NCBI GenBank assembly: GCA_004554165.1
Contig: SFNQ01000013.1
Location: 32,030 to 96,029 of the forward strand
Length of the DNA stretch: 64,000 nucleotides
Direction of reading: 5' to 3'
From: Clostridiales bacterium
Lineage (GTDB): Bacteria; Bacillota; Clostridia; Christensenellales; CAG-138
The notes below the pieces were generated by a model. The model was not told the DNA's origin, did not search any database, and worked only from the letters and a program-made list of their open reading frames with translations. Below, piece by piece: positions 33,931 through 41,725 of this stretch; the first letter of the stretch is position 1; every line of letters begins with the position of its first letter. A program made the translations under genes and the position numbers.

Positions 33931-34727
33931 TCTTTGCGCTGGATGATGAGGCGCTGCTGCTGGAAACGTTGCGGCGGACCATCGAGCAGGCGGAGCCGGG
34001 AGCGGAGGTGTACACGTTCGACCGGGCGTCGAAGGCGCTCAGCGCCATCCGGGAGGATGGCCTGCGGCCGGATGTGGCGTTTCTGGATATCGAAATGCCG
34101 GGGATGACGGGAATCGCCCTGGCAAAGCGCATTAAGGACTTGAGCGGGAAAACAAACATTATCTTTGTGACCGGGTTCTCCCATTATGCGGCGGAAGCGA
34201 TGACGCTGTATCCCAGCGGATATGTAATGAAGCCGGTAACTGCGGAGCGGATCCGTCGGGAGCTGGACAATCTCCGCTATCCGGTAACGCCGCGGCAGGA
34301 AAAGCGGCTGCAATTCCGCTGCTTTGGAAACTTTGAAGTGTTTCATGAGAACGAGCCGCTGCATTTTAAGCGGAGCAAGACCAAGGAGCTGCTGGCATAC
34401 CTGACGGATCGCCAGGGGGCGATGTGTACCATGGGAGAGCTGATCGGGGTGCTGTGGGAGGATCGGCCCAGCACGCCCTCGCTGCGGAGCAACATGCGCG
34501 GGATCATACACGATCTCAGGAGCGTGCTGGAGGAGATCGGGGCGGGGGACGTGGTGATCCGCCAGCGCAATGCCATCGCGCTGAACGTGGAAAAGGTGGA
34601 TTGCGATTATTACAATTATCTGCGTTACGACCCGGTTGCGGTCAACATGTATTATGGGGAATACATGATGCAATACTCCTGGGCGGAGATGACCACCGCC
34701 GCGCTGGACAGCGCCAGCCGCCGATAG
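33924..34727 (+). CDS. Response regulator with SARP-type DNA-binding domain
   Basis: 267 residues. The receiver (1-120) is intact: acidic pair DD (7-8), phospho-acceptor Asp55 in VAFLDIEMPG, Thr in FVTGFS, and Lys in VMKPVT. Residues ~130-267 resemble the OmpR-like winged helix plus short helical part of SARP/AfsR-type regulators (RCFGNFEVFHENEPLHFKRS, KTKELLAYLTDRQGA). It overlaps the kinase gene by seven bases. It is the best candidate for binding the 11-bp-spaced heptamers at three promoters in this region. Confidence 0.88.
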   Translation: MLIFALDDEALLLETLRRTIEQAEPGAEVYTFDRASKALSAIREDGLRPDVAFLDIEMPGMTGIALAKRIKDLSGKTNIIFVTGFSHYAAEAMTLYPSGYVMKPVTAERIRRELDNLRYPVTPRQEKRLQFRCFGNFEVFHENEPLHFKRSKTKELLAYLTDRQGAMCTMGELIGVLWEDRPSTPSLRSNMRGIIHDLRSVLEEIGAGDVVIRQRNAIALNVEKVDCDYYNYLRYDPVAVNMYYGEYMMQYSWAEMTTAALDSASRR

Positions 34728-35296
34728 GGCGAACAGGGCGGCATGCTGCAAAGCGGGGCGCAACCATCCTGTTCCTGGCTTCCATCGCCAGCAGCATGCT
34801 CCTGCCGATCGCTTACCCCGTTCCCGGCCTGCGGGATGCGGTAACCCTGCTGACGGCCAATCCTCTGTTCAGCGCCCTGAGCGCCGTGGCTCTCGCGCGC
34901 ATGTTTTTGCCTTTGTTCCGGAGGCATTTTGGCAGCCCTTGCCGGGAAGCCCCATTTTGGAAACCGGAAACGCTGGAAGTGCCTGCGCACCCTGCGCCAG
35001 CCGTCATGGGACCGGCGCAGAGCCTGAAGCCGGTGCAGTCCCTGGGCTACAGCAGGCGGCATGGCGCCGGCCGCAGCGCTTGCGCGCCGTTTTGCCCCGC
35101 TGACCGGCTATGGCCAATCCAGGCATGTGTGGCCCCTCCCGCCAGGCGCAGGCGGGACATAACGCGGGATGGCGCGATACAGAAGCGGCGTCCCTCTGGA
35201 GCTTCAAAGACAGGCATATCCCACAGCGCAGAATGGGGATATGCCTGTTTTGTTTGGCGCCTCTCTGCCGCCGTTGCGCAGAAAACTTTTTTCATT
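34728..35296. other. Gene-less interval after the SARP regulator
   Basis: About 570 bp with no supportable gene. One frame gives a hydrophobic stretch (LFLASIASSMLLPIAYPVPG) but it lacks a ribosome site and continues into R/P-rich nonsense. It ends with a terminator (35210-35250) and the next promoter. Confidence 0.5.
35210..35252 (+). terminator. Terminator before the receiver/Nif11 gene
   Basis: ACAGGCATATCCC (35210-35222) pairs perfectly with GGGATATGCCTGT (35236-35248), followed by TTTGTTT. Confidence 0.85.
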
Positions 35297-35328
35297 TTAC
35301 GCTTTTGTTGCGCTTTGCGCTTTACACT
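35297..35328 (+). promoter_or_regulatory. SARP-type promoter of the receiver/Nif11 gene
   Basis: TTACGCT (35297-35303) and TTGCGCT (35308-35314) are 11 bp apart. Eight bases later comes TACACT (35323-35328) as a weak -10. This is the same geometry as the promoters at 30894 and 40983. Confidence 0.6.
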
Positions 35329-35436
35329 GGGAAGCATAAAGCAAACAGAGCGAATCGAATGCCTGCAATGCGGGCGAAGATCGTTTGCCGAAACGAAAAA
35401 CAATCGGAATGAGGATAAAGAAAAGAGAGTGGAAGC

Positions 35437-36138
35437 ATGATGATTCTTGCGGTAGATGGGCAGGCTGACCGGCTGAGGCCATTGGAAGAGCAGCTGCGGC
35501 AAATCTTTCCGAAGGATACGGTGCTGGCCGAGACAGACCCCTTGATGGCCGGAAAATATGTTTTTTTCCATCCGGTGGATCTCGTACTGGCCGAGCTGAA
35601 TATGCGCCGCGCCGACGGGCTCAAAATCAGGGATTTCGTTCGCTATGCAAACGCGCAGGCCAGGGTTTACCTGATGGGAAGTCAGGACGATTTTTATGAT
35701 TGGGACCTTTTGGATGAGGAGGGCGCAATCTGCGCGCCGGGGCTTGACGGACTGCTGTTCCGTCCGATCACGATGGAACAGCTGAAAAGCACGCTCAGAA
35801 TCGCGCCGGAGAACGGGGAAGCTCGGGAGAACGACGCTCAGGACGCCTGCCGCTCAAAGCCGATGGAAGACCTGTACGCAGCGCTGGAGGCGAGCGCCGC
35901 GTTAAAGCAGCAGCTTGTGGAAGCCGCGCTGGAGCGGAGACTGGCCGGGTTTTTTCGGGAGCAGGGCTGCAATGCGGATATGGACGAGATTCAGGCCTTT
36001 TTCCGGGACAGGGCGCGCCAGCAGGGAAAACTCTCTGACGGGCAGCTTCAGTCGGTTGTGGGCGGCGCGAATGCCGAGCAAGCCCTGTCCTCTTTCATCC
36101 TTACCTGGGCGGGGAGCGGCAGGAACCGGAGAACCTAG
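35437..36138 (+). CDS. Degenerate receiver domain fused to a Nif11-like double-glycine leader domain
   Basis: 233 residues. Residues 1-120 follow the receiver fold (MMILAVDGQAD start) but the phospho-acceptor is Glu53 (LVLAELNM), the second acidic residue is Gly, and the conserved Lys is Arg (LLFRPIT). After an acidic linker, residues ~143-210 look like a Nif11/NHLP-type RiPP leader: helical ALEASAALKQQLVEAALERR, FREQGCNADMDEIQAFF, then KLSDGQLQSVVGG with a canonical double glycine at 209-210. Only 23 residues (ANAEQALSSF...) follow the GG. I know of no described protein with this architecture. It may be an adaptor or decoy linking the regulators to the C39-peptidase exporter. Confidence 0.75.
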   Translation: MMILAVDGQADRLRPLEEQLRQIFPKDTVLAETDPLMAGKYVFFHPVDLVLAELNMRRADGLKIRDFVRYANAQARVYLMGSQDDFYDWDLLDEEGAICAPGLDGLLFRPITMEQLKSTLRIAPENGEARENDAQDACRSKPMEDLYAALEASAALKQQLVEAALERRLAGFFREQGCNADMDEIQAFFRDRARQQGKLSDGQLQSVVGGANAEQALSSFILTWAGSGRNRRT

Positions 36139-36305
36139 GCGGGGCTGGCTTTTGAAGGGGCGGATGGCGCTGTTTTACAAGGCTTCCGCGCCGGCCTGAG
36201 CGGTTCTTTTAAGCGCTCCCGCGGTTCGTGCTAAGCGGCGCGCAGGAAGGCTGGAAAGGGAAACCCTGCGCAACCGTGAGATCAAAGGAAAGGGGGGAGA
36301 AAACC

Positions 36306-37100
36306 ATGCGCATTCTGGCCTTGGACGATGCGCGGCAGTCGAAGCAGAGCCTGCTGGAAGCCGTTCGCCTGGGAAGCTCTGATGCTGCCGTATACGATTT
36401 CAGCGAGCCGGAGCCCATGCTGGAGTTTGCGCGGGTTAACCCCTGCGAGGCGGTTTTTGTGCGGCTCCCGATGCGGCAGGGCGACGGCATGGCGATTGCC
36501 CGCAGGCTGAAGCGCTTGCAACCGAGGATCAACCTCATCTTTGTGGCCGACAGCGGAACCTATGCTGCGGAGGCGCTGGAACTGCACGCCAGCGGGTATC
36601 TTCTTACGCCGCTGACGCCGGATAAAATCGCGGCGGAGCTGGCCGACCTGCGCTATTGCGGGGCGCCGGAGAAGGATGTCCGGCTGCGCATCCGCTGCCT
36701 CGGCAATTTCGATGTGTGTCTGGCGGATGGGACGCCGCTGTACTTCTCCCGCTCCAAATCCAAAGAGGCCTTCGCCTATCTGGTGCATCGCCGGGGAAGC
36801 GCCTGCACGATCCGGGAGATTGCGGCGATTCTGTTTGAGGACAAGCCCCACGATCTGCGCCAGCAGCGGTATATCCAGAAGATTATTTCCTGCATGATGC
36901 AGACGCTGCGGGCCGCTGGCGCGGAAAGCGTCATTCAGAAGCGGTATAACAGCATTGCGCTGGATGTATCCAGGGTGGATTGCGACAGCTATAATTTTTC
37001 AAGGCTGGATCATGAAACGGCGTCTGCGTATCACAGCGAATACATGTTGCCCTATTCCTGGGCGGAGACCATCCCGAGCTACTATCTGTGGATGAAATAA
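36306..37100 (+). CDS. Pseudo-receiver SARP-type regulator (no phospho-acceptor)
   Basis: 264 residues, a paralogue of the regulator at 33924 along its whole length (shared IRCLGNFDVCLADG, FSRSKSKEAFAYLVHRRGSA, the RVDCDSYNF segment and PYSWAE near the end). In the receiver half the phospho-acceptor is Arg53 (AVFVRLPM), Thr is Ala (FVADSG) and Lys is Thr (LLTPLT), although DD at 7-8 remains. It cannot be phosphorylated in the normal way, so it is expected to be constitutively active or controlled by dimerisation with the first regulator. GGGGGAG precedes the ATG. It probably reads the second promoter box. Confidence 0.87.
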   Translation: MRILALDDARQSKQSLLEAVRLGSSDAAVYDFSEPEPMLEFARVNPCEAVFVRLPMRQGDGMAIARRLKRLQPRINLIFVADSGTYAAEALELHASGYLLTPLTPDKIAAELADLRYCGAPEKDVRLRIRCLGNFDVCLADGTPLYFSRSKSKEAFAYLVHRRGSACTIREIAAILFEDKPHDLRQQRYIQKIISCMMQTLRAAGAESVIQKRYNSIALDVSRVDCDSYNFSRLDHETASAYHSEYMLPYSWAETIPSYYLWMK

Positions 37101-37123
37101 GCAGGGCCGCCGGGAAAGAATGT

Positions 37124-37155
37124 GTCAGTATTTTGTCGTTCATTGTAGTTATAAT
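37124..37155 (+). promoter_or_regulatory. Second-class direct-repeat promoter of the partner-switch operon
   Basis: GTCAGTA (37124-37130) and GTCGTTC (37135-37141) are 11 bp apart. Exactly eight bases later comes TATAAT (37150-37155). The box from TGTCAGT to GTCGTTC recurs, with one mismatch, upstream of the export operon at 41245. No consensus -35 is present. Confidence 0.65.
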
Positions 37156-37200
37156 ACAAAAAGGTTTGTATGAATCATCACACGTCACAGGAGGATCGAA

Positions 37201-37497
37201 ATGACTATCAAGCAAAACAGGGATGGCAGCAAACTCACTCTGGCGCTGGAGGGCCGCCTCGATACGACGACCGCGCCGCAGCTGGAAGAAGCATTGAAAA
37301 CCTCTCTTGCGGAAATCTCGGATCTCGTGCTGGATTTTGAAAAGCTGGAGTATATCTCCTCCGCTGGGCTGCGCGTGGTACTGGCCGCGCAAAAACAGAT
37401 GCAGCAGCAGGGCAGCATGGTGGTTTGCCATGTGAACGAGATGGTAATGGAGGTCTTTGATCTGACCGGATTTGCGGACATTCTTACCATCAAGTAA
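37201..37497 (+). CDS. STAS-domain anti-sigma factor antagonist (SpoIIAA/RsbV-like)
   Basis: 98 residues: LALEGRLDTTTAPQLEEAL, LVLDFEKLEYISSAGLRVVL, ending FDLTGFADILTIK. The phosphorylatable serine is in SSAGLR. Members are phosphorylated by an RsbW/SpoIIAB-like kinase and reactivated by a PP2C phosphatase, both encoded just downstream. AGGAGG lies eight bases before the ATG. Confidence 0.95.
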   Translation: MTIKQNRDGSKLTLALEGRLDTTTAPQLEEALKTSLAEISDLVLDFEKLEYISSAGLRVVLAAQKQMQQQGSMVVCHVNEMVMEVFDLTGFADILTIK

Positions 37498-37517
37498 ATC
37501 ACGATCGGAGGCGCGGC

Positions 37518-39983
37518 ATGGACCACAACCTTTTACGCCTGTTCCTCTGCGTCCTGCTCCCGGGCGTTTTGTCCGCCGGCGTTTCTCTGCTGAACCAGCG
37601 GAGCTCCTTCGGCAGACTGCCGTATGCGGTCAGGCAAATCACAATCGGCGTATGTTTTGGCGGCCTTGCGGTGCTTTTCACAGAATTCGGCATTAATATC
37701 GGCAGCGCAACCATCAATGTGCGGGATGCGGCGCCGCTTTGCGCCGGGCTTCTTTTTGGCGGGCCTGCGGGCATCATCGCGGGCGTCATCGGCGGCGTCG
37801 AGCGCTGGTTTGCGGCGCTTTGGGGCGCGGGAGAGTTTACCCGGACGGCCTGCTCGGCGGCAACGATGCTGGCCGGCCTTCTGGGGGCTGCGGTGCGCCG
37901 CTTTCTGCTGGACGGAAAAAGGCCGTCCTGGGGCTATGGCGCAATGGTAGGTGTCACCATCGAGGTGCTGCACATGCTTCTGGTCCTCCTTACGAATATG
38001 GAGGAGCTCCAGGCGGCTTTCTATGTTGTAGAGCAGTGTACGGTGATTATGACCCTGGCAAACGCGCTTTCCATTACGCTGGCCATCGGCGTTACCGCAC
38101 TGCTGGAAAACAGGCAGGCGGGCGGACGCCCAAAGAACCGAAAAAAGAAAATCTCGGAGATCGTTCAGGCAAGGCTGCTGATCTGTATCGCGATCGCCTT
38201 TGTCCTGACCAGCTTTTTTACCTATTCCGTTCAGAGCACAATCGCCGGGAACAGCACGGATTACTATCTCTCGCAGAGCATTATGGATATTCCGACCAGC
38301 ATTCACAACACGTCGGAGTCCCTGATGCTGCAGTATACCCGCTGGATTGGAAGCGATATCGACAGCGGCCGGAGGGAGGGTGCCGCGGGGGAAACGCTGT
38401 ATGACGCGCTGGCAAAGGAATACGAGATTCTGGAGCTGTATATTGTCGACAGGGACGGAAGAGTAACATACAGCCTGAATCGCGCCTTTATCGGCTTCAA
38501 CCTTGCGGAGGAGGAGCAGACTGCGGAGTTCCTTCCCATTCTGAGCGGAAAGACGGACGCCTGCATCCTCGAATACCAGCCCTCCTTTCCGAACCCGAAG
38601 GTTTTCAGGCAATACGTTGGCGTGGCGCTGGAGGACGGCGGGCTGGTGCTGGTGGGATATGACAAAGTGCTGATCGAAGAGTTCGATGTGCATATCTCCA
38701 CCACGGCCAAAAATCGCCATGTGGGGCAGGATGGCTTTGTACTGCTGGCGGATAGGAACGGGACAATCGTCAGCGACGGTCTGGAGGAAAACGGGCAGAG
38801 TCTGGAGGAGGCGGGGCTTTCTCTTGCCAACGTGCCGCCGGACAGGACGTTCCGCGCCACGGTGCATGGGATTGACGCCTATTGCCGGTATTCGACCTTC
38901 TCCACCGCCGGCGGGGAGTTTCGGGCGATTGCTGTGCTGCCGGCCGACGAGGTGCTGTTTACGAGGAACATCGCCCTCTATATCACCATCTTCATGGAGG
39001 TTCTTGTCTTTGTCGCGCTGTATTTTCTCACCTATTTCCTGCTGAAGAAGCTGGTGGTCAGGAACGTGGAGCAGATTACGGGCGCGCTGGAAAGAATCAC
39101 CGGAGGCGATCTTGACTTGGTGGTGGACGTGCGTGCCAACGCGGAGTTTGACTCCCTCTCCGATGGAATTAACTCTACGGTGCATACCCTCAAGCGTTAC
39201 ATTGCGGAGGCGGCGGCCAGACTGGACCAGGAGCTGGAGTACGCCAAGACGATCCAGCATGCCGCGCTGCCCTCGGTTTTTCCGCCCTACCCTGAGCGCA
39301 GCAGCTTTGACATTTTCGCTTATATGGATGCGGCAAAAGAGGTGGGCGGGGACTTCTACGACTTTTATTTGCTGGGCAAGCAGCAGCTGGTGTTCCTCAT
39401 TGCCGACGTATCGGGCAAGGGCATCCCGGCGGCCATGTTCATGATGCGGGCAAAAACGCTCATCAAGAGCCTGACGGAGGCAAATTCCGATCCGGCAGAG
39501 GCCTTTACCAGAGCGAACGAGAAGCTCTGCGCCGGCAATGACGCAGGCATGTTCGTAACCGCTTGGATGGGGATTCTGGATCTTTGTACGGGCCAGCTCC
39601 GCTATGTCAACGCAGGGCACAACCCGCCCATCCTGCGCCGCGGCGGCGGGGAATACGAGTATTTGAGAACCCGGCCGAATTTCATCCTTGCCGGGATGGA
39701 GGGAGTCCGATACCGGCTCCATGCGCTTCAGCTTGAACCGGGGGACGAGATCTTCCTCTATACCGACGGCGTTACCGAGGCCCTCAACCCAAGCGCAGAG
39801 CTGTACACAGAGGACAGGCTGCTCCGCCTGTTCCATTCCGGCCGGCTGGAGGGATTGGACCAGCAGGAAATGGTGCGGGCGATCCGGCAGGATATTTCCG
39901 ATTTTGCCGACGGCGCAGAACAGGCGGACGATATCACCATGCTGACGCTGAAGTTCAATGAAAGGGAGGCAGACAATGGCTGA
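37518..39983 (+). CDS. Membrane-bound SpoIIE-type PP2C phosphatase with 5TM and sensor domains
   Basis: 821 residues. The N-terminus has about six membrane helices resembling the 5TM-5TMR_LYT input domain (VRDAAPLCAGLLFGGPAGIIAG). A further helix near residue 215 and an extracytoplasmic sensor of about 260 residues (possibly dCache-like, with QYVGVALEDGGLVLVGYD) follow. Next come a membrane helix (~485-510), HAMP and coiled coil. The SpoIIE/PP2C domain fills the last 240 residues with VGGDFYDFYLL, SGKGIPAAMFM, YTDGVTEALN and ADDITMLTL. It should dephosphorylate the STAS protein in response to an external signal. Confidence 0.93.
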   Translation: MDHNLLRLFLCVLLPGVLSAGVSLLNQRSSFGRLPYAVRQITIGVCFGGLAVLFTEFGINIGSATINVRDAAPLCAGLLFGGPAGIIAGVIGGVERWFAALWGAGEFTRTACSAATMLAGLLGAAVRRFLLDGKRPSWGYGAMVGVTIEVLHMLLVLLTNMEELQAAFYVVEQCTVIMTLANALSITLAIGVTALLENRQAGGRPKNRKKKISEIVQARLLICIAIAFVLTSFFTYSVQSTIAGNSTDYYLSQSIMDIPTSIHNTSESLMLQYTRWIGSDIDSGRREGAAGETLYDALAKEYEILELYIVDRDGRVTYSLNRAFIGFNLAEEEQTAEFLPILSGKTDACILEYQPSFPNPKVFRQYVGVALEDGGLVLVGYDKVLIEEFDVHISTTAKNRHVGQDGFVLLADRNGTIVSDGLEENGQSLEEAGLSLANVPPDRTFRATVHGIDAYCRYSTFSTAGGEFRAIAVLPADEVLFTRNIALYITIFMEVLVFVALYFLTYFLLKKLVVRNVEQITGALERITGGDLDLVVDVRANAEFDSLSDGINSTVHTLKRYIAEAAARLDQELEYAKTIQHAALPSVFPPYPERSSFDIFAYMDAAKEVGGDFYDFYLLGKQQLVFLIADVSGKGIPAAMFMMRAKTLIKSLTEANSDPAEAFTRANEKLCAGNDAGMFVTAWMGILDLCTGQLRYVNAGHNPPILRRGGGEYEYLRTRPNFILAGMEGVRYRLHALQLEPGDEIFLYTDGVTEALNPSAELYTEDRLLRLFHSGRLEGLDQQEMVRAIRQDISDFADGAEQADDITMLTLKFNEREADNG

Positions 39984-40383
39984 AATTACCCTGATGGCGA
40001 AACTGGAGAATCTGGAGCTGGTCACCGCTTTTGTCAATGCGCAGCTGGAGAAGGCGGACTGCTCCCCAAAGCTGATTGCGCAGGTGGACGTGGCGGTGGA
40101 GGAAATCTATGTGAACATCACCAATTACGCCTATCACCCGGAGGAGGGAGAGGCAACCATCCGCTGCGAGGTAGGCGGCGATCCGCTCCAGGTAAGCATC
40201 GGCTTTACCGACCGGGGAAAGCCCTACAATCCGCTCCTGAAGGAGGATCCGGATATCACCAAAAGCGCCGGGGAGCGGCCCATCGGCGGCCTTGGCATCT
40301 TCATGGTCAAAAAGCTGATGGACGAAATACAGTACGACTTCCGGGACGGAAAGAACATTCTTACCATCATCAAAAAGGTCTGA
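39976..40383 (+). CDS. RsbW/SpoIIAB-like anti-sigma serine kinase
   Basis: 135 residues with a GHKL ATPase fold: N-box VAVEEIYVNITNYAYHPEEG, G1 FTDRGKPYNPLLKED, and G2 RPIGGLGIFMVKKLMDE. It overlaps the phosphatase gene by eight bases and has AGGGAGG before its ATG. In known partner switches it binds a sigma factor or another client and phosphorylates the STAS antagonist. No sigma gene is present here, so its client is unknown. Confidence 0.92.
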   Translation: MAEITLMAKLENLELVTAFVNAQLEKADCSPKLIAQVDVAVEEIYVNITNYAYHPEEGEATIRCEVGGDPLQVSIGFTDRGKPYNPLLKEDPDITKSAGERPIGGLGIFMVKKLMDEIQYDFRDGKNILTIIKKV

Positions 40384-40660
40384 GGCGCGTTCCCTTTCTG
40401 CAAGGGGCGGAAGGAAGGGAAGGGATCGGGCGCGGACGGGAAACCGGCGGGAAAGGGGCTTGCGGTTTGCGGGGCAGGAAGGCCGGAGCCGGAGCGGCGT
40501 TTCTCAGGGCGCCCTTTTGCAGAGCGTCGTTCCGGCTGGGGACGACCCTGCGCCGGCCGTTTGACGAATGAGGCCCGGCGTCTGTACTGACGCCGGGCCT
40601 TGCGGAGAAAACTGTTTCAGAGGGAGTATGTTTCTGCCCGTCGGTTTTCCGCGGGAAAGC
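40384..40660. other. Intergenic region with hairpin between convergent units
   Basis: 277 bp without a gene. AGGCCCGGCGTC (40571-40582) pairs perfectly with GACGCCGGGCCT (40589-40600) over six bases. The T-runs on either side are poor, but the position between convergent genes suggests a terminator. Confidence 0.6.
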
Positions 40661-40885
40661 TTACTTCTGCGGGATCAGGAGAACCTGGCCGACGATAATC
40701 AGGTTGGGATTTTTAATGTGGTTGATCTTTACAAGGGTGTTTACGGTCGTGCCGAACCTTTTCGCAAGCTTGCTGAGCGTGTCGCCCTTAACGACGGTGT
40801 ACTTGATGTAGGTGACGGTATCCGCGCCGCCGCTGACTTCCGAAAGTTCCGCATCGGTCAAAATGTTGCTGTTTTTTTCTTCCAT
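40661..40885 (-). CDS. LysM miniprotein with double-glycine leader
   Basis: 74 residues. The first 20 (MEEKNSNILTDAELSEVSGG) have the classic leader of C39-processed peptides: acidic, LTDAEL-S-EV-S, and a GG cleavage site at 19-20. Cleavage would free 54 residues that form one LysM domain: YTVVKGDTLSKLAKRFGTTV, LVKINHIKNPNLIIVGQ, LLIPQ. LysM binds GlcNAc-containing glycans such as peptidoglycan. The gene reads away from the NHLM export operon, 840 bp from it, with GGAGG before the ATG and a SARP-type promoter. It is the likely cargo of that exporter. A LysM domain in this role is unusual. Confidence 0.88.
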   Translation of the reverse strand: MEEKNSNILTDAELSEVSGGADTVTYIKYTVVKGDTLSKLAKRFGTTVNTLVKINHIKNPNLIIVGQVLLIPQK

Positions 40886-40982
40886 GGTTTTATACCTCCA
40901 ATAGATTTTTTGGTTGTTATGCCGGGTCCGGTCATCCTTTGCCTTCCCCTTCTATTTCTTGCAACCCCTTTTGTTTGTCTGC

Positions 40983-41026
40983 ATTATAATCAAAGTAGTG
41001 CAAAAAAAGTGTAAACGATAGTGCAA
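40983..41026 (-). promoter_or_regulatory. SARP-type promoter of the LysM miniprotein gene
   Basis: On the minus strand heptamers TTGCACT (41020-41026), TTACACT (41008-41014) and TTGCACT (40997-41003) repeat at 12- and 11-bp intervals. Exactly eight bases separate the last from TATAAT (40983-40988). This is the textbook layout for SARP activators. The -10 is about 100 bp before the start codon. Confidence 0.78.
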
Positions 41027-41244
41027 ATCAAATAATTATAAATTAAGAACATTTTGTGTCGAGCCCTGCGCCTGGCAGAAAACTGCTGAAACCATTGCGC
41101 CACCGCCGTCCCTTTTTCGTCTCCGGGCACGCCGAAGGGACATGTTCGGGGAAACGGTATCAACAAACCCGCCGCGAGGCCAAAAGTGCCGCAATGGCCC
41201 GCCTCCGGCGAGAAGCCCCGCAACCCGTTTTTTGCCGGGCGTTT

Positions 41245-41278
41245 TGTCAGTTTTTTGTCGTTCTTTTGAATGCAAAAT
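41245..41278 (+). promoter_or_regulatory. Second-class direct-repeat box before the export operon
   Basis: TGTCAGT (41245-41251) and GTCGTTC (41257-41263) match the box at 37123-37141 in 18 of 19 bases. A weak -10, CAAAAT (41273-41278), follows nine bases later. It points toward the export operon, which begins 450 bp downstream beyond an inverted-repeat element. Confidence 0.5.
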
Positions 41279-41303
41279 GACAGCATAAAGGGGTAGCTGC
41301 CTT

Positions 41304-41685
41304 TCAAAAAAGCCTTGCGTTGGGATGGGTCAGGGGCTGCGGCTCCTGAAGTTTTACGGCTCCGGCGGCACGCGTGCCGGAGCGGATGGTCCGATTGCAG
41401 GCCGTTTCCCTGTGTGTTCTGCCGCTCAAAAGCCCTTTGGAACTTTCGACGGAAGGCGGCGTTCCTGTCAATGGACGGCGTTGCTGGATGCAGTCTGCCG
41501 AAAAAGGGAAAGAATCCCCGCTCTTGAGGATTCTTGAAGGGCAGTTTGCGTCTGTGCCGCAGTCAGCCGCCCTTGCAGAAAGGGCCTCGTTTTGCAGGCG
41601 TTTTATGGCGCCGCATTTGCTCCGGCGCCGAATCGGGACTGCGGGACTGAGGCCGCTGAACCAGCCAAACACAAGGCTTTTTTGA
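41304..41685 (+). mobile_element. MITE-like element with 34-bp inverted ends
   Basis: The left end 41304-41337 (TCAAAAAAGCCTTGCGTT and onward) matches the reverse complement of 41652-41685 at 29 of 34 positions. The 382-bp body has no transposase and only unsupported ORFs. Its left part (TGGGTCAGGGGCTGCGGCTCC, slightly diverged) resembles the start of the repeats at 12691 and 22450. I see no clear target-site duplication. It lies between the putative promoter box and the export operon, so it would be transcribed as part of the leader. Confidence 0.65.
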
Positions 41686-41725
41686 CAGCCAGGGATATCT
41701 TTTTCCTCAAGGAGAAGTCATTTGT

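Noticed and set aside
34424..35440. A 338-codon plus-strand frame across the end of the SARP gene and the following gap
   Set aside because: Its first third is the SARP gene in another frame, and the remainder has no domain. Only a short hydrophobic stretch looks protein-like.
33924..37100. Sigma-B type stress regulon controlled by the partner switch
   Set aside because: No sigma factor gene is present and none of the promoters in the region resembles a sigma-B promoter.
41304..41672. Frames of 100-120 codons on both strands inside the inverted-repeat element
   Set aside because: They begin and end within the inverted ends, have no ribosome site and resemble no transposase.
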